Below are positions 48,370 to 57,175 of a stretch of DNA of 64,000 nucleotides, piece by piece. The number at the start of each line of letters is the position of its first letter. Position 1 is the stretch's first letter. The DNA comes from CAG-877 sp045627525 (lineage in GTDB: Bacteria; Bacillota_I; Bacilli_A; RF39; UBA660): contig JAZQNW010000011.1 in assembly GCA_045627525.1 (NCBI GenBank), positions 1-64,000 on the forward strand. The letters are read 5' to 3'. Made by a program: the position numbers and the translations under genes. Under the pieces are notes generated by a model. That model was not told where the DNA came from and ran no database searches. It saw only the letters and a program-made list of their open reading frames with translations.

Positions 48370-48918
48370 ATGGACATAGAAATGATTATGTTAGAATTTA
48401 GTGAAAAATTAGATAAGGCTTTAGAAAATTTAGAAAAGCGTTTTACTACAGTTAGAGCTGGGAGAGCAAATCCTTCTAGTTTGGATGGTATTATGGTTGA
48501 ATATTATGGTAGTATGACACCATTGAAACAACTTGCTACTATTTCTGTACCTGAAGCTAGACAATTACTGATTAAGCCTTTTGATAAGAGTTGTTTAAAA
48601 GATATTGAAAAAGCAATTTTGACCTCTAATTTAGGTTATAATCCAGGTAATGATGGAGAGACTATTAGAATTGTTATTCCAGAACTTACTGAAGAAAGAA
48701 GAAAGGAACTTGTAAAGCAAGTTAAGGCTTTGTCAGAAGAAGCTAAAGTATCTGTTAGAAATGTTAGACATGATACTTTGGAAAATTTGAAGAAGTTAGA
48801 ACTTTCTGAAGATGAAGAAAAAGCTTATGAAAAAGATATTCAAGATGAAATTAATGAATATAACAAAAAAATAGAAGGTTTATTAAAAGAAAAAGAACAA
48901 GAATTGCTTACTGTATAG
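48370..48918 (+). CDS. frr: Ribosome recycling factor
   Basis: A 182-residue protein, normal length. Family blocks are RFTTVRAGRANPSSLDGIMV near residue 25-44, VPEARQLLIKPFDKS and the long helical coiled coil to the end. RRF with EF-G splits post-termination ribosomes. The ATG at 48370 has AAGGAGAG upstream; the TTG at 48361 overlaps the site's spacer. pyrH, normally between tsf and frr, is not in the window. Confidence 0.96.
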   Translation: MDIEMIMLEFSEKLDKALENLEKRFTTVRAGRANPSSLDGIMVEYYGSMTPLKQLATISVPEARQLLIKPFDKSCLKDIEKAILTSNLGYNPGNDGETIRIVIPELTEERRKELVKQVKALSEEAKVSVRNVRHDTLENLKKLELSEDEEKAYEKDIQDEINEYNKKIEGLLKEKEQELLTV

Positions 48919-48935
48919 TAAGCATTTTTCTTTTT
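48905..48935 (+). terminator. Terminator of frr
   Basis: TGCTTACT (48905-48912) pairs with AGTAAGCA (48917-48924), followed by Ts. It includes the frr stop codon. Confidence 0.82.
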
Positions 48936-48950
48936 TGAGGGGGTAGTATT

Positions 48951-49481
48951 ATGAATAATGTTAAGAATACTTTTGACAAAGGAGTTTTTGGTGAACTTAG
49001 AGCTTTATGTAATGACAGTAAAGCTAGTGATATTATTAAAAAATGGAAAGAAGAAAAAGTACTTACAAGTTTGGAATATCAAGAATTATTAAATTATATA
49101 TATGAAGATGCCAATAAAAAAGCGACTACCTTTTCAACTTTTGATTTAAATAATAAATCTAAAAATAGAGAAGTTTCAAAAATGTCAAATTTAATTATTG
49201 ATAATTATCAAAGGGTTTGTGAAGGGGTAAATATAACAAGACAAAATATGACTTATCATAATATTACTATATTGGTTGATCAAATTAGTCAATCTGATAA
49301 ATATTTTAGCTGTTTTATAAATTTTTGTGCTTTATTGAAGTTAAGGTTAGATGAAAAAAGCTTTATACCTGATATTATGACTATGAATTATTGCAGAAAT
49401 CAAATTGAATGTGCTAGTAAACAATATAAGTCATTTCTTAGGAATGGAAAAAGGCATCATCTAGTAAAAAAAACAGTTTAA
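48951..49481 (+). CDS. Hypothetical protein (176 residues)
   Basis: A soluble basic, mainly helical protein with no recognised family. Several Cys are present (positions about 20, 90, 123, 128, 150) without metal-site spacing. GAGGGGGT lies upstream of the ATG. It stands alone between the frr terminator and the Phe T-box promoter, so it is probably transcribed on its own or by read-through from frr. Confidence 0.62.
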   Translation: MNNVKNTFDKGVFGELRALCNDSKASDIIKKWKEEKVLTSLEYQELLNYIYEDANKKATTFSTFDLNNKSKNREVSKMSNLIIDNYQRVCEGVNITRQNMTYHNITILVDQISQSDKYFSCFINFCALLKLRLDEKSFIPDIMTMNYCRNQIECASKQYKSFLRNGKRHHLVKKTV

Positions 49482-49496
49482 TATTTTTAATTTTTA

Positions 49497-49505
49497 TGTT
49501 ATAAT
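49497..49505 (+). promoter_or_regulatory. Extended -10 promoter of the Phe T-box transcript
   Basis: TGT followed by TATAAT (49500-49505), with no good -35 box. Confidence 0.6.
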
Positions 49506-49511
49506 ACCGTT

Positions 49512-49720
49512 ATCGATGTTGATTAAGGAGTAGTAGTAATTGATGCTTCTAAAGAGAGCTTGTGGTTGGTGCAAACAAGTGAAGATAAATTATGAATTCG
49601 CCTTAGGAGTTCTTATTAATAGTAAGCGTAGCTCGCGTTAAGAGTTTTAAGTGTATAGTAATAACTATAAAATAAGGTGGTACCGCGAATATTCGTCCTT
49701 ATATTTATAGTTATTTTTTT
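49512..49720 (+). ncRNA. T-box riboswitch, phenylalanine specific
   Basis: The T-box core AAGGTGGTACCGCG is at 49674-49687. The terminator pairs ATAACTATAAA (49661-49671) with TTTATAGTTAT (49704-49714), then Ts. Stem I closes by AAGG near 49525 and CCTT near 49601; its 3' strand carries TTC at 49597-49599, a Phe codon in the specifier position. Distal loop elements AGAGAGCTTGTGG and GGTGCAAACAAG are present, as in the Ile leader. It should switch on the HAD-pheS-pheT operon when tRNA-Phe is uncharged. Confidence 0.92.
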
Positions 49721-49734
49721 TTAAGGTGGTGACT

Positions 49735-50361
49735 ATGGATAAATTTATTTTTGATTTAGATGGAACTTTATTAAATGCGGATTTTTCATTTGAAATTGAT
49801 TATTTTGCTTCTGTTTTAGATAAAGGTGTTGCTAAAGAATTTGATTTAATTAGATTTCCATTATTAACTGAATATGAGAACAGTCATTATAAATATGATA
49901 TTATGGAACTCAGTGAATTTTTTTATTCAAAATCTGGAATTAATATTACACCTTTAATGATTAAGGAATGGATTAGAAGAGGTGCTAATTGTTCTGATAC
50001 TATTATTGATGGTGTAGAAGAGGTTTTAAAATATTTAAAATCTAAAAATAAAAAAATAGTATTATTAACTAATTGGTTTAGTGAATGCCAATTATCTAGA
50101 TTAAAAAGAGCTGGTATTTATGATTATTTTGATGAATTTTATTGTGGAGATAGTTGTTTAAAACCAAATTTAGATAGTTATAAATTAGCTTGTGGTAATA
50201 CGCCATATGATAGATGTGTAATCATAGGTGATACATTTAAAAACGATGTTTTGGCTCCTAGTGAATTAGGAATAACTGCAATATATTTTTGTCCTAATGG
50301 TGATGGTATAGAGTTTGAAAATAAGATAGATAAATTAATTAAAATAAAGGAGATGTTTTAA
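49735..50361 (+). CDS. HAD-superfamily hydrolase in the pheST operon
   Basis: A 208-residue HAD protein with all motifs: FIFDLDGTLL (motif I, Asp nucleophile), VLLTNW (motif II), a Lys in CLKPNLDSYK (motif III) and VIIGDTFKNDVLAP (motif IV). A helical cap lies at about residues 15-80. It resembles subfamily I phosphatases of small phosphate esters. It is inserted between the Phe T-box and pheS and ends directly before the pheS start, so it is controlled by Phe-tRNA charging. The ATG at 49735 follows AAGGTGGTG. Confidence 0.86.
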   Translation: MDKFIFDLDGTLLNADFSFEIDYFASVLDKGVAKEFDLIRFPLLTEYENSHYKYDIMELSEFFYSKSGINITPLMIKEWIRRGANCSDTIIDGVEEVLKYLKSKNKKIVLLTNWFSECQLSRLKRAGIYDYFDEFYCGDSCLKPNLDSYKLACGNTPYDRCVIIGDTFKNDVLAPSELGITAIYFCPNGDGIEFENKIDKLIKIKEMF

Positions 50362-51399
50362 GTGAAGTTAGAAGATGTAAAAGAATTATTAGAAAATGAT
50401 TTGAAAAAGAATTATACAATTAATGAATTAAATGATTTAAAAGTAAAATATTTAGGAAAAAAGGGATTGATTACAGAATTAAATCAAGAAATAAAAAATA
50501 TTCCAAATGAGAGAAAAAAAGAATTTGGTCAAAAAGTTAATGAACTTAGAAATGACTTTAATCTTTTTTATGACTCTGCTAAAAAGAAAATGGAAGCTGA
50601 TATTTTAAATGAAAAATTGAGTAAAGAAGCTATTGATATTAGTTTACCTTCTATAAAAATTAATAATGGTGCTCCTAATATTTTGGAAAAAGTAATAGAA
50701 GAGGTAGAAGAAATCTTTATGTCTATGGGCTTTGATGTTGTAGACGGGCCTGAAGTAGAAGAAGATAAATTTAATTTTGAAATGTTAAATATTCCTAAAG
50801 GTCATCCAGCTAGAGATGCACAAGATACTTTTTACATTGAAGGTGAAGAAACTTTGCTTCGTAGTCAAACTTCTCCTGTTCAAGTTAGAACAATGTTAGA
50901 TGGAAATGGCGTTTCACCTATTAGAATGATTTGCCCTGGTAAGACATATCGTCGTGATGATGATGATGCTACTCATTCACATCAGTTTATGCAAATTGAA
51001 GGATTACTTATTGATAAAGAGGTTAGCCTTTCAGATTTAAAAGGAATAATTGATATATTAGTTAAAAAATTATTTGGTGAAAAAGTTCAAACTCGTTTTA
51101 GACCAAGTTATTATCAGTTTACAGAGCCTTCTGTTGAAATAGATATAAGCTGTTTTAATTGTCATGGAGATGGTTGCTCATTATGTAAGCATACAGGATG
51201 GATTACAATAGCTGGAGCTGGAATTGTTCATCCTAATGTTCTTAGAATGAGTGGATATGATCCTAATATTTGGAGTGGATTTGCTTTTGGATTTGGTGCT
51301 GAAAGAGTAGCAATGTTGAAATATGATATTAATGATATTAGAGTATTTTATAATACAGATTTAAGAGAAAATAGAGTATTTGATAGGAGGGATGATTAA
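50362..51399 (+). CDS. pheS: Phenylalanyl-tRNA synthetase alpha subunit
   Basis: A 345-residue class II synthetase subunit. An N-terminal coiled coil (about 1-90) binds tRNA-Phe; the catalytic core has SMGFDVVDGPEVEEDKFNFE, HPARDAQDTFYIE and LLRSQTSPVQVRTM (motif 2 region), and FGFGAERVAMLKY (motif 3). The GTG start at 50362 directly follows the HAD stop with AAGGAGATG upstream. It forms an alpha2beta2 enzyme with PheT. A Cys4 set near residue 265-280 (CFNCHGDGCSLC) suggests a zinc-binding loop. Confidence 0.95.
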   Translation: MKLEDVKELLENDLKKNYTINELNDLKVKYLGKKGLITELNQEIKNIPNERKKEFGQKVNELRNDFNLFYDSAKKKMEADILNEKLSKEAIDISLPSIKINNGAPNILEKVIEEVEEIFMSMGFDVVDGPEVEEDKFNFEMLNIPKGHPARDAQDTFYIEGEETLLRSQTSPVQVRTMLDGNGVSPIRMICPGKTYRRDDDDATHSHQFMQIEGLLIDKEVSLSDLKGIIDILVKKLFGEKVQTRFRPSYYQFTEPSVEIDISCFNCHGDGCSLCKHTGWITIAGAGIVHPNVLRMSGYDPNIWSGFAFGFGAERVAMLKYDINDIRVFYNTDLRENRVFDRRDD

Positions 51400-51401
51400 T
51401 T

Positions 51402-53774
51402 ATGATTAGTTTAGAATGGGTTAAAGATTATATTGATATTGATGATCAAGATTTAAAAGATTTGGCTGTTAAGATTACACAAGCAGGAATTAATGTTGAA
51501 AAAGTAATTTCTAATCATATTGATAATCTAGTTATTGGAAAAGTTGTTGAATGCAGTAATCATCCTGATAGTGATCATTTACATGTTTGTCAAGTTGATA
51601 TAGGACAAGAAGATTCGCTACAAATTGTTTGTGGTGCTTCTAATGTTCGTAATGGAATAAAAGTAATAGTTGCATTACCGGGTGCTATTTTGCCAGGAAA
51701 TTTCGAAATAAAGAAAAGTAAAATTAGAGGTGTTGACTCTAATGGTATGATTTGTGCTTTATTTGAAATAGGTTTAGAAGAAAAAAATGATGATACTTAT
51801 GCTAAAGGAATTTGTGAACTTGATGATGATGCACCAGTAGGTGATGATCCATTTAGTTATTTAAAAATGGATGATACATTATATGAATTAGATATACATA
51901 AGCATCGTAATAATGACTGCTATTATCATATAGGATTTGCTTATGAAATTGCAGCTATATTAAATAGAAAAGTAACTTTACCAGATGCTATATATAAAGA
52001 AGATTCAGATGATGTAAATAATCATTTTGACTTGGATGTAGAAACAGAAAAATGTCCTTATTATTTAGCTAAAATGGTTAAAAATGTAAAAATAGGGGAA
52101 TCACCTGAATTTATTAAAAGACGTCTTATTGCAGCAGGAATGAGACCAATAAATAATGTTGTAGATATTTCTAATTATGTAATGCTTGAATATGGACAAC
52201 CTCTTCATTTCTTTGATAAGGATAAGCTAGGTAGTTATGTTTTAGTTAGAGATGCTAAAGATGGTGAAGAAATAGTTACACTTGATGGTAAAAAAAGGAC
52301 TTTAAAACACAGTGATATTGTTATTACTAATGGTGATGAAGTTGTTTGTGTTGCTGGTGTTATGGGTGGAGAAAATACAGAAGTCACTGAAGAAACTCAT
52401 AATATTTTAATTGAAAGTGCTATTTTTGATTCTGTAAGTATTAGATATACAGCAAGTAATTTGGATTTAAGAAGTGAAGCATCTATTAGATATGGTAAGG
52501 GTTTAAATTATGAATATACAAAAAAAGCCATTGATAGGGCTTGTAGTTTATTAGAAAAGTACGCCTCAGCAACAGTACTTAGTGGAACTGTTTGCCATGA
52601 TAAGATTGATAAATCACCTAAAATAGTTGAATTTTATCCAACTGATGTTGATAAAATTTTAGGTATTACAATTAGTGAAGAAGATATGAAAGTTGAATTA
52701 GGTCGATTGGATTTTCCATATGAGTTGAATGATGGTAAATTTAAAGTTACAATTCCAAGAAGAAGACTAGATATTGATCCTAATGTTAATGATATAGCAG
52801 AAGAAATAGGGCGTTTATATGGATATCAAAATTTAATTTCCACAGTTCCTGTTACTCCAATTAGAAGGGGTCAATATGTTGGAGCTGTTAAATATCGTAA
52901 ACTTATTTCTAGGAGACTTAGAAGTTTAGGCCTTAATGAGTCAAAAACATATACTTTAACATCACCAGCTATGGCTCAAACATTTGATTATGATCAAAAG
53001 GATAAAATAATTTTACCTAATCCAATGAGCATTGATAAAAGTGTAGTTAGAACTAGTATTATTCCATCTTTGTTAAATGTTTATGAATATAATAAAGCTC
53101 GTAAAGTAAAAGATGTATTGTTATATGAAGTTAGTAATACTTATGATAAATATTATAATGAATATCCAAAAGTAGCAGGTTTACTTTCTGGTAATTATTT
53201 ATCTAGTGATTGGACTAAGCCTGTAAAAGTAGATTTTTATTTAGTTAAAGGAATTGTTGAAAATTTACTTAATTATATGGGATTTGAGTCTAGATATAGT
53301 TTTGAAGTTGGTAATATTGCTGATTTACATCCAGGCATTAGTGCTAATATTTTAATTGATAAAAAAGTTGTAGGTATTATTGGAAAAGTTCATCCTAATA
53401 TTTCTAAAGATGATATTTATGTATTTGAACTAGATATTAATAGTTTAATGATTAATACAAGGACATTAAAATACAAAGAAGCACCTAAATTCCCAGGAAT
53501 GGAAAAAGATATGGCTTTTGTTGTTGATAAAAGTGTAGAAGCTGGTAATATTATTTCTACTATTCATCGTACTGCTGGTAAAATTGTTGATAATATATCT
53601 GTTTTTGATGTATATACCGGTGATAATGTTGGCGAAAATGAAAAGTCTTTAGCTTTTAAGTTACATTTTTCTGATCCTACTAGAACATTAACCGATGAAG
53701 AAGTTATGAAAGTGTTTAATAAAGTTATTGAACAAGTAGAAAATGTTCATAAAGCAAAATTAAGAGATAAATAA
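51402..53774 (+). CDS. pheT: Phenylalanyl-tRNA synthetase beta subunit
   Basis: A 790-residue protein with the full bacterial PheT domain set: tRNA-binding EMAP-like domain (about 40-150, VVECSNHPDSDHLHVCQVDI), B3/B4 editing domain (GMRPINNVVDISNYVMLEYGQPLHFFD), B5 (RRLDIDPNVNDIAEEIGRLYGY), a class II-like core and the C-terminal ferredoxin-like anticodon-binding domain (FPGMEKDMAFVVDK). It starts two bases after pheS, with AGGAGG near the pheS end. Confidence 0.96.
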   Translation: MISLEWVKDYIDIDDQDLKDLAVKITQAGINVEKVISNHIDNLVIGKVVECSNHPDSDHLHVCQVDIGQEDSLQIVCGASNVRNGIKVIVALPGAILPGNFEIKKSKIRGVDSNGMICALFEIGLEEKNDDTYAKGICELDDDAPVGDDPFSYLKMDDTLYELDIHKHRNNDCYYHIGFAYEIAAILNRKVTLPDAIYKEDSDDVNNHFDLDVETEKCPYYLAKMVKNVKIGESPEFIKRRLIAAGMRPINNVVDISNYVMLEYGQPLHFFDKDKLGSYVLVRDAKDGEEIVTLDGKKRTLKHSDIVITNGDEVVCVAGVMGGENTEVTEETHNILIESAIFDSVSIRYTASNLDLRSEASIRYGKGLNYEYTKKAIDRACSLLEKYASATVLSGTVCHDKIDKSPKIVEFYPTDVDKILGITISEEDMKVELGRLDFPYELNDGKFKVTIPRRRLDIDPNVNDIAEEIGRLYGYQNLISTVPVTPIRRGQYVGAVKYRKLISRRLRSLGLNESKTYTLTSPAMAQTFDYDQKDKIILPNPMSIDKSVVRTSIIPSLLNVYEYNKARKVKDVLLYEVSNTYDKYYNEYPKVAGLLSGNYLSSDWTKPVKVDFYLVKGIVENLLNYMGFESRYSFEVGNIADLHPGISANILIDKKVVGIIGKVHPNISKDDIYVFELDINSLMINTRTLKYKEAPKFPGMEKDMAFVVDKSVEAGNIISTIHRTAGKIVDNISVFDVYTGDNVGENEKSLAFKLHFSDPTRTLTDEEVMKVFNKVIEQVENVHKAKLRDK

Positions 53775-53805
53775 AAGGATTAGCTGTTTTCAGCTAGTCC
53801 TTTTT
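53774..53805. terminator. Bidirectional terminator between pheT and sspI
   Basis: A 13-bp stem (53774-53786 with 53791-53803) and a TTTT loop, T-rich in both directions. On the minus strand the hairpin encodes the last codons and stop of sspI. Confidence 0.85.
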
Positions 53806-54007
53806 CAACTCTTTTTTGAATTATTTCGATAATTTTATTTTTTAGTTCTTGATCGGCATTTTCCCAAACTAATTCAAAAAATACTCCTAATCCAGGTAAA
53901 GTTACTTCATCATTTGATTCTACCGATTCATCAATAGCATTTTTTAAAGTTTCATAATTATCACCTTTGAAGTTATTAATAATATGTTCTCTAATACTCA
54001 TTTCCAT
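53780..54007 (-). CDS. sspI: Small acid-soluble spore protein SspI-like
   Basis: A 75-residue protein with the SspI pattern: IREHIINNFKGDNYETLKNA, then ESNDEVTLPGLGVFFELVWENAD. The LPGLGVLFE..W.NA block is distinctive of SspI, a minor spore-core protein of Bacillus made in the forespore. The ATG at 54007 follows AGGAGG; the upstream ATG at 54022 contains that site. In Bacillus sspI also neighbours pheST and a SpoU-type methyltransferase gene, as here. It is convergent with pheT and shares its terminator. Confidence 0.88.
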   Translation of the reverse strand: MEMSIREHIINNFKGDNYETLKNAIDESVESNDEVTLPGLGVFFELVWENADQELKNKIIEIIQKRVEKGLAENS

Positions 54008-54025
54008 AGTTTTCCTCCTCATATA

Positions 54026-54055
54026 TATATTGGGTTAAAATAAATGATTTTATAC
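54026..54055 (-). promoter_or_regulatory. Candidate forespore (sigma-G-like) promoter of sspI
   Basis: On the minus strand GTATA (54055-54051) is followed after 18 bases by CAATATA (54032-54026). This resembles the sigma-G pattern (-35 with ATA, -10 CATnnTA). The match is partial and the region is AT-rich. Confidence 0.35.
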
Positions 54056-54107
54056 GCCAAACTTTTCTTTTTGGTTATTTTAGTGTAAAATATTTTTTGG
54101 TGATATA

Positions 54108-54746
54108 ATGCAATTAGAAGTAGATGGAAAATCATATGATATTGTTATAGAAAAAAAGCCTAGTACTAAAAATACTTATATTAGAGTAAAGAAAGATTTG
54201 AAAATACATGTTACTACTAATACATTTACAAGTAATAGATTTATTAAAAATCTGATAAAAGAAAATTATGATAATTTAGTTAAGATGATTGATACGCAAC
54301 TAAAGAAAAAAGAAAATAATTCGGGATTTTTCTATTTAGGTAAAAAATATGATATTGTTTATGTTGAGAATGATGATATTTTCTTTGGTGATGATAAAGT
54401 ATTTATAAGTAAGGATTTTGATATAGATAAATGGTATAAAAAGCAAGCTAAAAAAATATTTAAGGAACATCTAGATATTCAATATAATAAATTTACAAAG
54501 AAGATACCGTATCCAGATTTAAAAATACGAAAAATGACCAGTAGATGGGGAGTTTGTAATTTTGTTTATTATATAGTTACTTTGAATTTAGAATTGATAA
54601 AAAGAGATACTAAATATTTAGATTATGTAATAGTGCATGAGCTTTCACATTTAATACATGCTGATCATTCGCCTGACTTTTGGGAACTAGTAGAAGAAAA
54701 TATGCCTGATTATAAAAAATATAGGAAGGAGATGAAAGATTTTTAA
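54108..54746 (+). CDS. YgjP-like (M48-related, WLM) metallopeptidase
   Basis: A 212-residue protein. The zinc motif HELSHLIHADHSPDFW (HExxH followed by a third His) and the preceding block IRKMTSRWGVCNFVYYIVTLNLELI are characteristic of the YgjP/DUF45 family. The N-terminal third is a beta-rich region containing KNTYIRVKKDLKIHVTTN. The family is predicted to be proteolytic; its substrates are unknown, and genes often neighbour restriction or DNA-repair genes elsewhere but not here. GGTGAT precedes the ATG. Its TAA overlaps the next ATG by one base. Confidence 0.88.
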   Translation: MQLEVDGKSYDIVIEKKPSTKNTYIRVKKDLKIHVTTNTFTSNRFIKNLIKENYDNLVKMIDTQLKKKENNSGFFYLGKKYDIVYVENDDIFFGDDKVFISKDFDIDKWYKKQAKKIFKEHLDIQYNKFTKKIPYPDLKIRKMTSRWGVCNFVYYIVTLNLELIKRDTKYLDYVIVHELSHLIHADHSPDFWELVEENMPDYKKYRKEMKDF

Positions 54747-55480
54747 TGGTTGTTACAAGTTTAGAAAATGAAAAAGTAAAAAAATTCAAAAAATTACAGA
54801 AAAAAAAATATAGGGATCAGTATGGAGAATTTATTATTGAGGGTGAACACTTAATTTATGAAGCTTTTAAGAAAGGTTTACTTATAGAATTGATTTTAGA
54901 AGAAGGAGTTTCCTTATCACTTCCAGTTCCATATACTTATTATACAAAGGAAGTTATGAGTAAAATATCAACTATGGATACTCCTAGCTCAATTATGGGA
55001 TTGTGTAGAAAAAGGGATGATGATGATTTTTTAGGAGATAGAATATTAATATTAGATGAAATACAGGATCCTGGTAATTTAGGAACTATTATTAGGAGTG
55101 CAGTAGCATTTAACGTTGATACAATTGTTTTATCTGAAAATACAGTAGATTTATATAATCCTAAAGTTTTAAGAGCTACACAAGGAATGTTATTTCATAT
55201 AAATATTATTAATAGAATGTCAAATGATATAATTCCTATCTTAAAGAATATGAATATTCCTATTTATGGTACTAATGTTCATGGTGGTATTGAAGTTAAA
55301 AATTTGAGTAGTGATGAAAAAAAGAAAATTGCTATAGTTATGGGGAATGAAGGCAATGGTGTCAGAAAAAATGTTCTTGATATGTGTGATAAATATTTAT
55401 ATATAAATATGAATGAAGATGTTGAAAGTTTAAATGTTGCTGTTGCAACTAGTATCATATTATATGAATTGGAGCGATAA
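54746..55480 (+). CDS. SpoU/TrmH-family RNA 2'-O-methyltransferase (YsgA-like)
   Basis: A 244-residue protein. The N-terminal substrate-binding domain (KKKYRDQYGEFIIEGEHLIYEA) is followed by the SPOUT trefoil-knot domain with ILDEIQDPGNLGTIIRSA (motif 1), AIVMGNEGNGVRK (motif 2) and MNEDVESLNVAVATSIILYE (motif 3). All three motifs needed for SAM binding are intact. It methylates ribose in rRNA or tRNA; the target is unknown. The location next to sspI/pheST matches Bacillus ysgA. Confidence 0.92.
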   Translation: MVVTSLENEKVKKFKKLQKKKYRDQYGEFIIEGEHLIYEAFKKGLLIELILEEGVSLSLPVPYTYYTKEVMSKISTMDTPSSIMGLCRKRDDDDFLGDRILILDEIQDPGNLGTIIRSAVAFNVDTIVLSENTVDLYNPKVLRATQGMLFHINIINRMSNDIIPILKNMNIPIYGTNVHGGIEVKNLSSDEKKKIAIVMGNEGNGVRKNVLDMCDKYLYINMNEDVESLNVAVATSIILYELER

Positions 55481-55481
55481 A

Positions 55482-55958
55482 ATGGTATATGTAGGTAAAA
55501 TTGTTTCTACGCATGGAATTAAAGGTGAAATTAGAATACTTAGTGATTTTGAATATAAGGACAAAGTATTTAAAATAGGAAAAAAAATAATAGTAGATGA
55601 TAAAGTATATAATATAAAAAGCTATCGTCATCATAAAAATTTTGAAATGGTTACACTTGATGATTATCATGATATAAATGATGTTATGTTTTTAATGAAA
55701 AAGAAAGTTTATATTAATGAAGAAGAATTAGATTTAGATGATAATGAAATATTAGATGAAGAACTTATAAATTATAATGTGTTGACTGTTTCGGGTAAAT
55801 GTGGCATTATAAAGGAAATATTTTTTGGTGGACCAGGAAATAAAATAATTAGAGTTATGTTTGATAGAGAAATTTTGATTCCAATCGATTCACCAATGGT
55901 TAAGGAGATATCAAAAAAAGATAAGAAGATAGTAGTAGATATTATAGAAGGAATGTAG
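55482..55958 (+). CDS. rimM: Ribosome maturation factor RimM
   Basis: A 158-residue protein. It starts MVYVGKIVSTHGIKGEIRIL, the RimM signature, with a C-terminal PRC-barrel domain (FFGGPGNKIIRVMFDREILIPI). RimM helps assemble the 30S head with S19. The ATG at 55482 is chosen because the longer frame begins inside the upstream methyltransferase gene. trmD follows after nine bases, a conserved pairing. Confidence 0.93.
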   Translation: MVYVGKIVSTHGIKGEIRILSDFEYKDKVFKIGKKIIVDDKVYNIKSYRHHKNFEMVTLDDYHDINDVMFLMKKKVYINEEELDLDDNEILDEELINYNVLTVSGKCGIIKEIFFGGPGNKIIRVMFDREILIPIDSPMVKEISKKDKKIVVDIIEGM

Positions 55959-55967
55959 GGGATAAAT

Positions 55968-56630
55968 ATGAAAATTGATATTTTAACATTGTTTCCAGAT
56001 ATGTATAAGGGAATATTTGATGAATCAATAATAAAAAGAGCAATAGATAGTTCTAAAGTTGAAATAAATCTTCACAACTTTCGCGATTATTCTAAAGATT
56101 TGCATCATAAAGTTGATGATACACCATATGGTGGTGGTGCAGGAATGGTTCTTACTTGTCAGCCAATTTTTGATTGTGTAAGATCATTAAAAACAGCTAA
56201 TACTAAAGTTATATTATTAACTCCTGATGGTGAAGTTTATAAACAAAAATATGCTTATGATTTATCTAAGGAGCAACATATAATATTAATATGTGGTCAT
56301 TATGAAGGCTTTGATGATAGAATTAGAAGTATATGTGATTTAGAAATTAGTATAGGTGATTATGTTTTAACTGGTGGTGAAATTGCTAGTATGGTAATAG
56401 TTGATTCTATTGTTAGATTATTACCCGGAGTTATTTCAGATCAATCACATTTGAATGATTCATTTAATAATAATTTATTAGATTATCCAACTTATACAAA
56501 ACCACGTGTATATGAAGGAATGGAAGTCCCTGAAGTTTTGGTTTCTGGTGATCATAAAAAAATAGAAGAATACCGTTATCAAGAAAGTTTAAATAAAACA
56601 AAATTACGTAGACCAGATTTATTAGATTAG
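55968..56630 (+). CDS. trmD: tRNA (guanine-N1)-methyltransferase TrmD
   Basis: A 220-residue SPOUT enzyme that methylates G37 of tRNAs. Conserved blocks are DILTLFPDMYKGIFDESIIKRA near the start region, HHKVDDTPYGGGAGMVL, ICGHYEGFDDRI and ISIGDYVLTGGEIASMVIVD, which form the knotted SAM site. Standard length is about 230-250. It follows rimM; rplS is further downstream, separated by two unknown genes that are absent in the Bacillus order. GGGGAT precedes the ATG. Confidence 0.95.
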   Translation: MKIDILTLFPDMYKGIFDESIIKRAIDSSKVEINLHNFRDYSKDLHHKVDDTPYGGGAGMVLTCQPIFDCVRSLKTANTKVILLTPDGEVYKQKYAYDLSKEQHIILICGHYEGFDDRIRSICDLEISIGDYVLTGGEIASMVIVDSIVRLLPGVISDQSHLNDSFNNNLLDYPTYTKPRVYEGMEVPEVLVSGDHKKIEEYRYQESLNKTKLRRPDLLD

Positions 56631-56642
56631 TAGGTGAAGTAT

Positions 56643-57095
56643 ATGTATTCTGTTAATAAGAAAAAAGTAGTTAAGAAAAAATGGAAATTTAAAGATTTTT
56701 CAGATATAGAAAATATTTCAGGTTTTTTGATGCCAAGTAGAAAAGCTTTTATAATTGGTGATGATAAAATTAGTAATGTAGTTGTTGTGTCAAAAAAATT
56801 GGCTCAGCCTATTGTTTCGACAGTTGTTTCTAAAAAATATAAAAAACTTATTAATGAATTAACAGATTTATTATTAACAGATGATACAGATGATGGTGAC
56901 TGCTATAGAGAAGCTCTTAATCAAATTGAAAGATTTAGAATGATAGTAAAAAATAAATACAGAGATTTTTTATTAGACGAAGAGTTAAAAATTATGGCTA
57001 AGCAGTTAAAATTATTACAAAAAGAAGCTAAATTACAGTTTGCAGAAATACAAAATAGTATGATTATGTATAATGAAAATTATAGGAGTAGGTAG
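56643..57095 (+). CDS. Hypothetical basic protein
   Basis: A 150-residue soluble protein, Lys-rich and mostly helical. The second half (about residues 75-145) is probably coiled coil (QIERFRMIVKNKYRDFLLDEE, continuing KIMAKQLKLLQKEAK). The ATG at 56643 is preferred since the GTG at 56634 directly follows the trmD stop without a ribosome site. It lies between trmD and the membrane protein gene. No family recognised. Confidence 0.62.
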   Translation: MYSVNKKKVVKKKWKFKDFSDIENISGFLMPSRKAFIIGDDKISNVVVVSKKLAQPIVSTVVSKKYKKLINELTDLLLTDDTDDGDCYREALNQIERFRMIVKNKYRDFLLDEELKIMAKQLKLLQKEAKLQFAEIQNSMIMYNENYRSR

Positions 57096-57121
57096 GAATT
57101 ATTAAATTAATTCCTTTTTTA
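57094..57121 (+). terminator. Terminator after the 56643 gene
   Basis: AGGAATTA (57094-57101) pairs with TAATTCCT (57108-57115), followed by Ts. Confidence 0.75.
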
Positions 57122-57175
57122 CTTGTTAATTTTTTGTTTTTGCGTTATTCTATCTTACTAAGAAGAGGCATTATT

